A DNA stretch of 64,000 nucleotides. Source: Haloterrigena turkmenica DSM 5511. GTDB taxonomy: Archaea > Halobacteriota > Halobacteria > Halobacteriales > Natrialbaceae. The position numbers and the translations under genes are program-made. Location of the stretch: the NCBI RefSeq assembly GCF_000025325.1, contig NC_013743.1, forward strand, positions 3,100,001 to 3,164,000, given 5' to 3'. How positions within the stretch are numbered: position 1 is the first letter of the stretch; each line of letters starts with the position of its first letter. Positions 15,329 through 24,512 of this stretch are shown here, piece after piece. The notes under the pieces were generated by a model. That model was given only the letters and a program-made list of their open reading frames with translations. It searched no databases and was not told the DNA's origin.

Positions 15329-16540
15329 TCAGGCGAGCACGTCGACCTCGTAGCCGGCCCCGCGCAGGTCGGAGAGGAACGCGTCGACGTGGTCTGGACC
15401 GCGCATCTCGAGTTCGATTTCGACTTCCGTATCGCTCATCTCGACGTCGCGGGAGGTCCGATCGTGGTGGATGGCGTAGATGTTCGCCTGGTGGGCGGTG
15501 AAGATATCGAGCAGATCCTCGAGCGCGCCCGGCCGGTCCTTCAGAACGGTTTGGATCTTCAGGTAGCGCCCGGTCTCGACGAGACCGCGGACGATGACGT
15601 TCGTCAGCGTGTTGAGGTCGATGTTACCGCCACAGAGCGCGGGGACGATGACTTCGCCCTCGTCGTAGTCGAACTTCTCGAAGAGGACGGCGGCGAGGGG
15701 CACCGCGCCCGCGCCCTCGACGAGCGTCTTCGAGCGCTCGAGGAGGTAAACCAGGGCGACGGCGATTTCGGGATCGGAGACGGTGACGACCTCGTCGACG
15801 TACTCCTGAATATAGGGAAACGTCTGCTCGCCGACGCTGCGGGTCGCGATGCCGTCGGCGATGGTGTCGACCTCGTCGATCGAAACCCGCTCGCCCTTCT
15901 CGAGCGAGGCGGCGGCACTCGAGGCGCCCGTGGCCTGGACGCCGATGACGCGCACGTCCGGGTTCTGCTCCTTGATCGCGGTCGCGATGCCGCTGATGAG
16001 GCCGCCGCCGCCGATGGGGACGACGACGGTCTCGACGTCGGGGCAGTCCTCGAGGATCTCAAGGCCGATCGTGCCCTGTCCGGCCATGACGTACTCGTCG
16101 TCGAAGGCGTGGACGTAGGTCCGCCCCTCCTCGCGTTCGATCTCGTGGGCGCGCTCGGCGGCCTCGTTGTAGTCTCGACCCGACAGGACGACCTCGGCGC
16201 CGTAGCTCTTGGTCGCCTTGACCTTCGAGATCGGCGCGTGTTCGGGCATGACGATCTTCGAGTCGACGCCCGACCGCGTGGCCGCGAGCGCGACCCCCTG
16301 GGCGTGGTTGCCGGCGCTGGCGGTGACGACGCCCGCGTCCTTCTGATCCTCGGAGAGCGTCGCGATCCGGTTGGTCGCCCCGCGGATCTTGAACGCGCCG
16401 GTCCGCTGGAAGTTCTCCAGTTTCAGGTGTACCTCGGCATCGGTCATCGAGGAATAGGTGTGCGAGCGCTCGAGCGGCGTGTGTCTGGACGTTTCCCGTA
16501 CTCGTTCGCGAGCCTCGAGAATATCGTCGAGTTCGAGCAT
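15329..16540 (-). CDS. ilvA: threonine ammonia-lyase with C-terminal ACT domain
   Basis: A 403-residue PLP enzyme that converts threonine to 2-oxobutanoate plus ammonia, the first committed step to isoleucine (or threonine catabolism). The PLP lysine is in GAFKIRGA (about residue 50), the phosphate-binding glycine loop is GGGGLISG (about residue 180), and an ACT regulatory domain occupies about residues 325-400. The single short ACT domain resembles the TdcB-like/archaeal type rather than the long biosynthetic E. coli IlvA. A 21-nt perfect palindrome lies 86 nt upstream (16626-16646). Confidence 0.95.
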   Translation of the reverse strand: MLELDDILEARERVRETSRHTPLERSHTYSSMTDAEVHLKLENFQRTGAFKIRGATNRIATLSEDQKDAGVVTASAGNHAQGVALAATRSGVDSKIVMPEHAPISKVKATKSYGAEVVLSGRDYNEAAERAHEIEREEGRTYVHAFDDEYVMAGQGTIGLEILEDCPDVETVVVPIGGGGLISGIATAIKEQNPDVRVIGVQATGASSAAASLEKGERVSIDEVDTIADGIATRSVGEQTFPYIQEYVDEVVTVSDPEIAVALVYLLERSKTLVEGAGAVPLAAVLFEKFDYDEGEVIVPALCGGNIDLNTLTNVIVRGLVETGRYLKIQTVLKDRPGALEDLLDIFTAHQANIYAIHHDRTSRDVEMSDTEVEIELEMRGPDHVDAFLSDLRGAGYEVDVLA

Positions 16541-16625
16541 ACGCCCGACTACGGGGCGGGTACTGTAAGACTGTCGGGGATGACTCGCCGGTCGGCCCGG
16601 CGCTTACGGCGACCCCAACAGGACA

Positions 16626-16646
16626 GTGTTGCCGATTCGGCAACAC
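16626..16646. promoter_or_regulatory. perfect palindrome upstream of ilvA
   Basis: GTGTTGCCG-ATT-CGGCAACAC: nine-base perfect arms with a 3-nt centre, located between the ilvA start (16540) and the downstream end of the GGCT-like gene. It could be an operator for ilvA, the stem of a terminator for the upstream gene, or a member of the short-hairpin class seen elsewhere in the window. The sequence alone does not decide. Confidence 0.4.
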
Positions 16647-16792
16647 GACAGGGAATACAGGGAATGCACGGCGTGTGACGTGCGAGTGTAGAACGGGACG
16701 CAGAGCATATAAAGCTCATGGCTCCGAAGTAAAAGTGAAATCGCCAGACAGCGGCGGGGAAACGCCCGCGTCTGACGGTTGGCAGACGACCG

Positions 16793-17200
16793 TCATTCGT
16801 CTCTTCTTACCACGGTGGTGTTTGGCACGATAGCGGCGCGCACCGCGTCGCGAAACGGGCGGTCGTCCGGCCAGCCGTCGGCGGCGTGGGCACCGAGCCG
16901 ACCCGGGTCGCCGACGTAGATCCAGACGCGCCGGTCGTCCGGCCCCGAAACCGCAACCCGAACGTACAGGTCGCGATCGACTCCTTCGTAGCGATCGAGC
17001 CGCTCGAGCGCGGGTTCGTCGACCGCGAGGAGCCGGCCCTCGACGCTGCCGCCCGGAACGAGCGTCGGATATCGGCCGTCGACGCGGTGGAGCCCCTCGA
17101 GCGTCGCCGGCCCGGCGAACTCGTACTCACCGGGGCCGTCCTCGAGCAGCGACGCGACCCGTTCGGGGTCGGTCAGCGTTCCGTAGACGAAGACCAGCAC
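16793..17200 (-). CDS. gamma-glutamylcyclotransferase-like (AIG2/GGCT fold) protein
   Basis: A 135-residue protein beginning MLVFVYGTLTDP, the YGTL substrate-loop signature of the GGCT/AIG2 superfamily, followed by GPATLEGLHRVDGRYPTLVPG and LDRYEGVDRDLYVR, which carries the conserved catalytic Glu. Family members cleave gamma-glutamyl amines or gamma-glutamyl amino acids to 5-oxoproline. Haloarchaea use gamma-glutamylcysteine as their main thiol, so that is a conceivable but unproven substrate. It stands alone. Confidence 0.85.
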   Translation of the reverse strand: MLVFVYGTLTDPERVASLLEDGPGEYEFAGPATLEGLHRVDGRYPTLVPGGSVEGRLLAVDEPALERLDRYEGVDRDLYVRVAVSGPDDRRVWIYVGDPGRLGAHAADGWPDDRPFRDAVRAAIVPNTTVVRRDE

Positions 17201-17329
17201 GCGTCGGCGTACGCGCTCGACGGTCTTGCCCGTACTGGTCGGACCGGCGCTACCGGGACCGGTATCGGTTCCGATGTCGTCGAAACAGACCTGCGACGCC
17301 GAAAAAACTGACTCGCTCGAGTGGCCGCG

Positions 17330-18478
17330 TTACCGTTCGTCGACCGGGACGAACTCCTGATCCGTCGGGCCGGTGTATCGCGAGAGCGGGCGGATGAGGC
17401 GGTTGTCCTCCTGGTACTCGAGGACGTGACCGACCCAGCCGCCGGCGCGGCTCATCGCGAAGATGGGCGTGTACATGTCGATCGGGATGCCGAGCTGGTA
17501 GTAGACCGAGCCCGAGTAGAAGTCGACGTTCGGGGCGATACCCCGTTCGGCGAGTCCCTTCTCCTCGGAGAGGTACTGCTCGATGGTGGTGGTGATCTCG
17601 TACCACTTGTCGTCGCCCTCCTCGGCGAGTTCCTTGCTGCGCTCTTGCAGGATCTTCGCGCGGGGGTCCTTGACGTTGTAGACGCGGTGGCCGAATCCGG
17701 GAATGCGACGGCCTTCGTCGGTCGCCTGCTCGACCCAGTCGAGGGGGTCGAGGTTGCTCTCGTCGATCTCGAAGAGGACCTCCATGACGTCCTGATTAGC
17801 GCCGCCGTGAAGCGGGCCGGAAAGGGCGCTGACACCGCCGGTCACGGCGCTGTAGATGTCGGCCATCGTCGAGCCGATCACCATCGACGTAAACGTCGAA
17901 GCGTTCAGGCCGTGGTCCGCGTGCAGGATCAGCGCCTGGTCGAAGGTTTCGGCGTGGACGTCACCGGGTTCCTCGCCGGTCAGCATATACAGGAAGTTCG
18001 CCGCCAGACCCAGCTCAGGGTGGGGATCGACCGGCTCCTCGCCCTGGCGGTAACGCTCGAAGGCCGCCAGCGCAGTCGGGATCTTGGCGGTGATGCGTCG
18101 CCCCTTTCGCATCGTCGCCTCGAGATCCTCGGGATCGGCGTCGCTCTCGGGCTCGTAGGCCGAGAACATCGAAACTGCGGTTCGGAGTGCGGCCATCGGC
18201 CGCTCGTCGGCCGCCGCGAGTCGCTCCATGGCGTCGAGAACGTCGTCGTGAACCCCGCGCTCCTCGGAGAGCGCCGCGGAGAACTCCTCGAGTTCGTCCG
18301 CGGTCGGGAGTTCGCCGTGCCAGAGGAGATAGAGGACTTCTTCGTAGCTCGCGCCGCGAGCGAGATCCTCGATCGAGTACCCTCGATAGATCAGTCGACC
18401 GGCGTCACCATCGATCGAGCTGAGCCCTGACTCTGCGACAAGGACTCCCTCCAGTCCTTTTTTGAGATCGTCAGCCAT
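17330..18478 (-). CDS. gltA: citrate synthase
   Basis: A 382-residue archaeal-type citrate synthase, condensing oxaloacetate and acetyl-CoA at the entry of the citric acid cycle. All three catalytic residues are visible: His in GPLHGGAN, His in FGHRVYN and Asp in PNVDFYSG. The ATG at 18476-18478 (MADDLKKGLEG) is chosen over the one at 18499, since it matches the usual N-terminus. The gene is monocistronic. Confidence 0.97.
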   Translation of the reverse strand: MADDLKKGLEGVLVAESGLSSIDGDAGRLIYRGYSIEDLARGASYEEVLYLLWHGELPTADELEEFSAALSEERGVHDDVLDAMERLAAADERPMAALRTAVSMFSAYEPESDADPEDLEATMRKGRRITAKIPTALAAFERYRQGEEPVDPHPELGLAANFLYMLTGEEPGDVHAETFDQALILHADHGLNASTFTSMVIGSTMADIYSAVTGGVSALSGPLHGGANQDVMEVLFEIDESNLDPLDWVEQATDEGRRIPGFGHRVYNVKDPRAKILQERSKELAEEGDDKWYEITTTIEQYLSEEKGLAERGIAPNVDFYSGSVYYQLGIPIDMYTPIFAMSRAGGWVGHVLEYQEDNRLIRPLSRYTGPTDQEFVPVDER

Positions 18479-18648
18479 GGTCGGTATTTCGCACCCCATT
18501 GGAAAAGTATTGTCGTTTGTTCGCCGTCACAGCCAAACGCGTGTGATGTCTCCGTTTCGTTCCGAGCGTGTGAACAATCGAACCCGTTATAAGGGGAACT
18601 AATTCGACGTTCGGTCACCAGCTACTGTATGCAGCGGATTATTTTACA

Positions 18649-19302
18649 TTATTTTTCGAGCAATGCGTCGAGCAGCTTCGTCTGGGCGGCGGCCAGATGC
18701 TCGGTGAGCGTCGACCGAGCGATTCCCAGTTCCTCGGCGACGTCCGTCGCGTTCGCGCCTTTCGGGTAGTCGAAGTACCCCATCTCGTGGGCCGTCTCGA
18801 GGATCTCGCGCTGGCGCGTCGTCAGCAGGTCGCGGTCGACCAGAACCGGATCCGACGTCTCGTCGTCGTGGTCCTGCGTGAGTTCCTCGACGAGGACGCT
18901 CTCGAACCGATCCCGGAGATCGTCGACGATGTCGGCGATCTCCGTCAGTTCGAGGGTGCGAAACGTCAACTGGAGCGCGCCGTCCTGTGCGCGGACCGAA
19001 GAGACGGGCGTCCCGGTTCCCTCGACGATTTCGCACGCGCAGTCGGCCTCGCTCTCGCGTTCGAATCGATAGATCTCCTCGCGTTCGTTCGCCTGGATCG
19101 GGGTCAGGTCGGTCGCGGTACCGGCGTCGATCGACTCCGCCCCGGCGTCGGCGGCGATACCGAACTCTTCGACGACCGTCCCGTCGGTCGACGCGCGCGA
19201 CCGCGTCACGGAGGTGATCGGCTCGTCGGTAGACGCCGACACGTCCGCGATCGGGCAGTCCCCGGGATCCTCGACGACGACTGTGGCTCGAAACCCGGTC
19301 AT
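18649..19302 (-). CDS. bacterio-opsin-activator-type HTH transcription regulator
   Basis: A 217-residue protein with a haloarchaea-specific N-terminal sensor domain (about residues 1-155, unknown ligand) and a C-terminal HTH_10 domain (LTTRQREILETAHEMGYFDY, then ATDVAEELGIARSTLTEHL), as in the Bat/Tbp-associated regulators. Two Cys near residues 100-103 (CACE) might sense metal or redox state. It is transcribed towards citrate synthase but 170 nt away. No target can be read from sequence. Confidence 0.85.
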   Translation of the reverse strand: MTGFRATVVVEDPGDCPIADVSASTDEPITSVTRSRASTDGTVVEEFGIAADAGAESIDAGTATDLTPIQANEREEIYRFERESEADCACEIVEGTGTPVSSVRAQDGALQLTFRTLELTEIADIVDDLRDRFESVLVEELTQDHDDETSDPVLVDRDLLTTRQREILETAHEMGYFDYPKGANATDVAEELGIARSTLTEHLAAAQTKLLDALLEK

Positions 19303-19363
19303 GTGAACAGAGTACGCACTGTGCGTATTAACCCGACACCGGAATTCCCGCCGGCTGAAAACA

Positions 19364-19475
19364 CCGAAAGCCCCTGCGCCGCTCGACCCACTGGACGAGC
19401 GGCACAGCCCCTTTCAGTCCCACCCGAAAGCCCCGACCCGCTGGCGCAGGCGCCAGCGGGTCGCCCCTTTCAGTC
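19364..19475. repeat. two tandem structured repeats (GAAAGCCCC ... GCCCCTTTCAGTC units)
   Basis: Unit 1 is 19364-19419, unit 2 is 19425-19475. Each begins CGAAAGCCCC and ends GCCCCTTTCAGTC, and each encloses a different perfect hairpin: arms 19378-19385 and 19396-19403 (8 bp, 10-nt loop), and arms 19435-19447 and 19450-19462 (13 bp, 2-nt loop). The boundary sequences are conserved while the stems differ but keep pairing, which is a sign of selection on structure or of a mobile repeat family. It lies in the 411-nt gene-free interval 19303-19713; the rest of that interval shows nothing I can name. Confidence 0.8.
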
Positions 19476-19713
19476 TCGCCCGCCCGCGGTGGCCGCTCGG
19501 CGGCCGAAACGGGGAAACAGACCGGTCGACCGTCAGAGTGATCTGGATCGGTCGGCCGAGACGGAGAGTCGATCCGCCGACCGGTTCGGACGGAACACGG
19601 AAATCGACTCGAGCGAAATCGACGGAAGCCGAAGCGAGCACGTCACGAGACGAGCGTTCGTCGTCGGTCGCACGCGGTCCGCTACTCGAGCGGCCGAGCC
19701 GGGCTGCCGCGGC

Positions 19714-20970
19714 TCAACACCACTCCTCGTACTGGTGGACCCGCGCCGGGTTCAGCGGCTTGGGTTCCCGATCGGTGCCGTCGTAGGCCTCGCGGTGCTC
19801 CTCGTAGGAGATACCGACCGAGCCTTCGGGATCGTACTCCCGCGGGAGGGTCGACTCCGCGCGGCGGCGGTTCCAGTCAGCGAGGTGCTCGAGCGTACCG
19901 GGGCGGTCGATCGCCGTCGCCTCGAGGCCGTTAGCCGCCGCCGTCCAGGCCGCTCGGCCGGTCTCGGTGCGGACGACGACCGTCGTTTCACCGCCCGCAG
20001 TGCCGACGTTACCGGCGCTGATGTCGGCCGCAGCGCCGACGAAGTCCGCACACTCCGCACAGCCCCGCAGGCCCGCGGCGTCGAACGCGTCGACGTCGGT
20101 CTCGAGCAGCGTCGTCCCGTCGGCGTCGGACGCGTAGAGGGTCCCGTCCGTGATGTCGATCTTGTCGACCCGTTCGGAATCGACGTCGAAGCTCTCGAGG
20201 CGCGAGACCAGCCGCCTGTGCTCGAAGCTGCGGGTGCACATCAGCGCGACCGTCAGCGCGATCGGGTCGGCCGGCTCGTGGTCGTAGCGGTCGAGCGCGG
20301 TCGCGCCCTGAATCACGCAGGGCGTGCCGACGAGCGCGAGGTCCGCCTCGGCGGGGTCGAGCCCGTCATCGGCCAGCAGGTCGTCGATCTGGCCGAGGCC
20401 CATCGTCTGGCTGTAGATGCTGCCGCCGGCCTCGAGGAGGTCCTCCCGAGAGGTCGCGAGGAACGGCTCTCCGCGCAGGGGGTCCTCCTCGCTCTCGCGG
20501 GCGACCACCGCGCCGTCGAGTTCGCTCGCTTCGATCAGTTCGGCCAGCAGAGCGGTGACGGCGCCGCCGTCCTGGCCGGCCGCCGCGGCGTCGCCGTTCG
20601 CTCGCGCGGCGTAGGTCGCGGGCTCTGCGAGGCCGCGTTCTTCGGCGGTCAGCTCGAGGTGGCGTTCGTAGCGGAGGCCGCTGCGGGGGCAGAAGTCCCA
20701 GCAGCGCGAGCAGCCGGTGCACATCTTGACCAGCGTGGGACGGTGCTCCTCCTCGTCGATGCCGATCGAGTCGGAGGGACAGGCCGCGACACAGGAGGCA
20801 CACTGGATGCAGCGGTCGGCCTCGATGACGGTTTCGTCCAGATCGCGGAACCAGATCTTCCCCGGTGGTTCGGTCACGTCGTCGTTCAGCTCTCGAGGGT
20901 CGCCGCCGACGCCCTTCGGCTCGGACCGGGATCTCGGTTCGGGCACCGACGGACGGTTATCCGCGGACAT
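19714..20970 (-). CDS. FrhB/FpoF-like coenzyme F420 dehydrogenase beta subunit with two 4Fe-4S clusters
   Basis: A 418-residue iron-sulfur flavoprotein. Residues about 45-100 hold two ferredoxin-type motifs (CIQCASCVAACPS and CTGCSRCWDFCPRS). The rest matches the N- and C-terminal domains of the F420 hydrogenase/dehydrogenase beta subunit, which binds FAD and exchanges hydride with F420H2 (signatures include LALVGTPCVIQGATAL and LMCTRSF). Its ATG directly abuts the stop of the upstream sulfite reductase gene (TGAATG), so the two form one translational unit. It probably feeds electrons from F420H2 or ferredoxin to that reductase. Confidence 0.88.
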   Translation of the reverse strand: MSADNRPSVPEPRSRSEPKGVGGDPRELNDDVTEPPGKIWFRDLDETVIEADRCIQCASCVAACPSDSIGIDEEEHRPTLVKMCTGCSRCWDFCPRSGLRYERHLELTAEERGLAEPATYAARANGDAAAAGQDGGAVTALLAELIEASELDGAVVARESEEDPLRGEPFLATSREDLLEAGGSIYSQTMGLGQIDDLLADDGLDPAEADLALVGTPCVIQGATALDRYDHEPADPIALTVALMCTRSFEHRRLVSRLESFDVDSERVDKIDITDGTLYASDADGTTLLETDVDAFDAAGLRGCAECADFVGAAADISAGNVGTAGGETTVVVRTETGRAAWTAAANGLEATAIDRPGTLEHLADWNRRRAESTLPREYDPEGSVGISYEEHREAYDGTDREPKPLNPARVHQYEEWC

Positions 20971-23388
20971 TCAGCTCACCTCCGTGCCGACGGCGGGCGG
21001 GTCGGTCCTCGGTCGTTCCGTAACGATTTCGCGCAGTTCCGCGTCGGACTTCCGGTCGATCCAGTCGGCGAACGATTCGCCCGCCCCGCGGTCGCTCTCG
21101 TACGCGAGCATTGTCTCCCGAATCACGTCCGGCACGTCGTCGATCGGAATCTTCCCGACGAGCCAGTCGATGAATTCGTCGTCGCCGAGGTCCCCGCCGA
21201 GTCCGAGGTCGGCCGCGCGACCGGACTCGTGGTCGTCGCGGTAGACCTCGCCGCGCAGGCCGAAATCGCCGACCTGGGGCTGGGCGCAGGAGGCCGAGCA
21301 GCCGGACATGTGAACGCGGATCGCGTCGTGGTCGTCCGCGATACCGACTTCCTCGGCCCAGTCGTCCAGTTCGCGGGCCCACCTGATCGCGCGGTTCTTC
21401 GTCTCGATGATCCCGTAGTTGCAGAACTCCCGGCCCGTACAGGTGACGATTCCGCGCGTGAACGGCCCGGGATCGGGGCTGTAACGTTCGACGACCGGTT
21501 CGTCGAGAAACGCCTCGAGCGCGTCGTCCGCGAGGTGGGGGACAAGTACGTTCTGGTTGGGCGTCAGCCGAAGTTCGCCGTCGCCGAGGTCGTCGGCGAG
21601 TCGCGCCAGTTCCGCGAACTCGTCGCCGCCCATTCGACCCGTCGGGACGTTCAACCCCACGTAGGAGCGGCCGTCGTCCTGCTCGTGGACGCCGACGTGG
21701 TCGCCCCGGTAGTCGGTCGTCAGCGCCTCGTCAGGTGATTCGAACGCGAAGTCGGCGTAGGACTCGAGTTCCGCCCTGAAGCGCTCGGGGCCGAGTTCCT
21801 CGACGAGGAACCGCAGACGGTTGACGGCGGTGTCGAGGTAGCTGCCCCGGTCCATGAAGAGGTCGGCCATCGCAGCGACGAGGTCGTCGACTTGCTCTGG
21901 TTCGACGAAGAGGTCGATATCGCTAGCGACCCGCGGGCCGTCCGAGAGGCCCCCGCCGACCCGCGCGACGAAGCCGTCGCGGCCGTCCTTGACGGCCGGC
22001 GTCAGCCCCAGATCCTGAATCCCCGATCGGGCGCAGTCCTCGTGACAGCCCGTGATGCTGACCTTGAACTTCCGCGGCAGGTTGGCGTAGGGGTGGTCGC
22101 CGAGGAACCGCTCGCTGACGCGCTCGACGGTCGGCCGGACGTCGATCGTCTCGTCGGCGTCGATCCCCGCGGCGGGACAGCCGACGACGTTGCGAACCGA
22201 GTTGCCACAGGCCTGCATCGTCTCGAGGCCAACCTCGTCGTACCGGTCCCAGATCTCAGCGATATCCTCGATCCGAATCCAGTGCATCTGGATGTCCTGT
22301 CGCGTGGTCGCGTCGAGGTAGCCGTCGCCGAAGACGGGGTTCTGGTCGGGGCCGCCGTACGCCTCGGGCGCCCGGGCGAACTCGTCGGCCACCTCGCCGA
22401 TGACGCGGGCCTGCTCGGCGGTGAGGATTCCGCCGGGCGCTCGCGTGCGGAGCATGAAGTAGCCCCGCTGTTTCTGGTGGTAGAGGCCGATCAGCTTCAA
22501 CCGGTTGAGGACGTCCTCGCCGAGTTCCGCGACCATCGCGTCGAACCCGCCCGCGTCGGCGTAGGCGCGGACCTGCCGCTTGAGGTCGACGGGATCCCAC
22601 TCGGGGGCCTCCGCGCGGACCCAGTCGGTCAGGCTCCCCTCGTAGAACGCGACGTTCTCGTAGCCGAGGTGCCGCAGGACGACGTAGGTGTGGCTCAACC
22701 GCCGCGCGGTGTTACAGTAGAGGACGATCCGATCATCCGGAGCGATCCCCCGGTCGGCGAGCAGCGACTCGAGTTCGTCCTCGGGCTTCAGTCGGCCGGT
22801 CTCGTCCTCGAGCAGGGCCTCCCAACCGAGTTGCACTGCGCCAGGGATGTGCGACTGATCGTACTCGGCGGCCGTTCGGGTGTCAACCACAACGGCGTCG
22901 CCCTCGACGGCCGCTTCGACGCCCTCGCGGTCGACGATCGGGGCGTCGTCGCGTCTGGCGGCCTCGTACGCCGTCAGGGTCGGCGTCGACTCCGTCCCCG
23001 GTGCAGCCGTCTCGAGGTCGGCCTCGATCTCCTCGAGCCACGCCTCGAGACCACCGTCGAGCAGGTAGAGGTCCCCCTCGTGACCGTAGACGGTCGCGGT
23101 GAGCAGGAACCGGGCCGCGTTGACGCCGCGTTCGTCATCGACGGCGACGACGGAATCGCCGCGCTCGATCCCTGCCTCGCTCATGCAATCGGCGAAGGCC
23201 GCCGCGCCGGGCAGTTTCCCCTCGGCGACACTGCTCGGATCACGGAACGCCTTGGTCGGGACGTTGACCGCGCCCGGAATCCGTCCCAGTTGCTCGTAAT
23301 CGCGCTCCTCGCGGACGTCGACGACCGTCACCGACTCGCGGTGGGCCTCGAGCCACGACGAGGAGACGACGTGCGGTGCGTCGCTCAC
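20971..23388 (-). CDS. double-rhodanese / siroheme sulfite (nitrite) reductase fusion
   Basis: An 805-residue fusion. Residues about 5-120 form a rhodanese domain lacking the active-site Cys (the loop reads VAVDDERGVNAARFL); about 135-265 form an active one (YCNTARRLSH). Residues about 300-790 are a ferredoxin-type sulfite/nitrite reductase with both half-domains and the siroheme-4Fe-4S ligands CTGREFC and CSASC. The chosen start is the GTG at 23386-23388, since the first in-frame ATG adds an unlikely basic leader. It probably reduces sulfite to sulfide, with persulfide/thiosulfate handling by the rhodanese part. Nitrite cannot be excluded as substrate. The directly adjacent downstream gene encodes the likely electron donor. 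Confidence 0.9.
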   Translation of the reverse strand: MSDAPHVVSSSWLEAHRESVTVVDVREERDYEQLGRIPGAVNVPTKAFRDPSSVAEGKLPGAAAFADCMSEAGIERGDSVVAVDDERGVNAARFLLTATVYGHEGDLYLLDGGLEAWLEEIEADLETAAPGTESTPTLTAYEAARRDDAPIVDREGVEAAVEGDAVVVDTRTAAEYDQSHIPGAVQLGWEALLEDETGRLKPEDELESLLADRGIAPDDRIVLYCNTARRLSHTYVVLRHLGYENVAFYEGSLTDWVRAEAPEWDPVDLKRQVRAYADAGGFDAMVAELGEDVLNRLKLIGLYHQKQRGYFMLRTRAPGGILTAEQARVIGEVADEFARAPEAYGGPDQNPVFGDGYLDATTRQDIQMHWIRIEDIAEIWDRYDEVGLETMQACGNSVRNVVGCPAAGIDADETIDVRPTVERVSERFLGDHPYANLPRKFKVSITGCHEDCARSGIQDLGLTPAVKDGRDGFVARVGGGLSDGPRVASDIDLFVEPEQVDDLVAAMADLFMDRGSYLDTAVNRLRFLVEELGPERFRAELESYADFAFESPDEALTTDYRGDHVGVHEQDDGRSYVGLNVPTGRMGGDEFAELARLADDLGDGELRLTPNQNVLVPHLADDALEAFLDEPVVERYSPDPGPFTRGIVTCTGREFCNYGIIETKNRAIRWARELDDWAEEVGIADDHDAIRVHMSGCSASCAQPQVGDFGLRGEVYRDDHESGRAADLGLGGDLGDDEFIDWLVGKIPIDDVPDVIRETMLAYESDRGAGESFADWIDRKSDAELREIVTERPRTDPPAVGTEVS

Positions 23389-23909
23389 GGTCGCACACCT
23401 CCGGTATCCGCTCGTCGCTTCGGTCGTCCGTCCGACGCGGCTGGCGGGTGACGTCTTCGATCGCACCGCCTCGAGTCCGGGCCCCGTCCCGGCCCGGGTG
23501 GGGTCGGTAGTCGCGTACTCATTCTGTGGCCGCGAATTGGCTCGAGACCCTCTTTCAACTACGTCTCAGGGTAAACCGTACCGCGGCTCCGGAACCACGG
23601 CAGCGACGCGCCGCCACTCGTGACAGCTCTGTTACCCATCGTATGTCCGGTCTTTATTCGACCGCAGCGACGGGATCGATGGCAGGGGACTCGAGGCGGG
23701 CGGTCACTACTCGCCGCATCCGTCACTGGATACGGCAATAAAAACCGGATAAGGATCCGGTTCTCGGACCAGTACCGTGTCGTATGGACCCACGGGACAC
23801 TGGACGGTGTCGTTCGGACTGCGACGAGTCTCTCGATGACCGGTCGATCTGAGGGAGGGCTCCCTTGAGTGTGAACGAGAGGGGCCGCAGAAAGGATCGA
23901 AGCGCCGAC
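23389..23909. other. gene-free interval, 521 nt
   Basis: No open frame here has haloarchaeal protein character on either strand. It contains the presumed promoter and leader of the rhodanese-sulfite reductase gene (a weak GGTTTACC element near 23570 on the minus strand is the best TATA candidate I can see) and the 3' end of sepF. I see no hairpin terminator or repeat. Confidence 0.5.
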
Positions 23910-24272
23910 TCAGACCCGCTGGCCCAGTTTCTCGCGGCTGATGTGGACGCCGGTCGGCGTGATGATGATCTGATCGTCGCCCTTCCGGACGATGTCGCCG
24001 TCGACCTCTTGGGCGACCTGCCGGAGTTCGTCGACGATGTGTTCGACGGTGCTATCCGAGGTTCGCAGACGCGTGATGTCCGCGATGACGATGTCGCCGT
24101 CGTAGACGGCGTCTTTGATATCGATAGCGTCGGCCTGGTCGTTGACTTCGGCGATGTGTACCTGCATGGCCGCCTCGGCCGAACTCGCCGACGCGTCGTC
24201 GAGATCCAGTTCGACGTAGTCCTCGGCCGTCCGAGACTGACCGCCGCCGAGGATTTTGCTCATAAGTCCCAT
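23910..24272 (-). CDS. sepF: SepF, FtsZ membrane anchor for cell division
   Basis: A 120-residue archaeal SepF (DUF552 fold). It begins MGLMSKILGGG, an amphipathic membrane-binding segment, followed by a short linker and the beta-alpha-beta core (VYDGDIVIADITRL, VDGDIVRKGDDQIIITPTGV). Archaeal SepF tethers FtsZ filaments to the membrane at midcell. A minus-strand TATA-like element (AACTATAC, about 24298-24306) is about 30 nt upstream of the start. The gene is monocistronic. Confidence 0.95.
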   Translation of the reverse strand: MGLMSKILGGGQSRTAEDYVELDLDDASASSAEAAMQVHIAEVNDQADAIDIKDAVYDGDIVIADITRLRTSDSTVEHIVDELRQVAQEVDGDIVRKGDDQIIITPTGVHISREKLGQRV

Positions 24273-24512
24273 TGGCGTAACCCACCGCGGCCGCCAGTAT
24301 AGTTCTTACGTCAGACACAGTCACGACTGCGAATGAATCGACCCCGAAGACGGGCGAACGAGTCTCGAGGGGCACCGACGGTTCCGTCGGCAAATCCGGC
24401 GACGCCGAGTTCCGTCGGAGCCGTTGAACGACGCAAGCGGGACGGACCGGTCTCGAAACCGCACAACGAGACCGGCGCGTGATTTTTGTCCGCGAGCGAT
24501 GATCCACGAACC

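Noticed and set aside
15389-16678. About 430-codon plus-strand frame opposite ilvA
   Set aside because: Antisense shadow; composition (Asp/Val/Arg) is the mirror image of the ilvA codons.
19364-19475. CRISPR array
   Set aside because: Only two units, adjacent rather than separated by unique spacers of constant length, with internal palindromes that differ. No cas genes are in the window.
18697-21738. Open frame of about 1000 codons on the plus strand
   Set aside because: It is antisense to the HTH regulator, the FrhB-like gene and part of the sulfite reductase, whose motifs are unmistakable. Such long antisense frames are normal in GC-rich haloarchaeal DNA with strong third-position bias.
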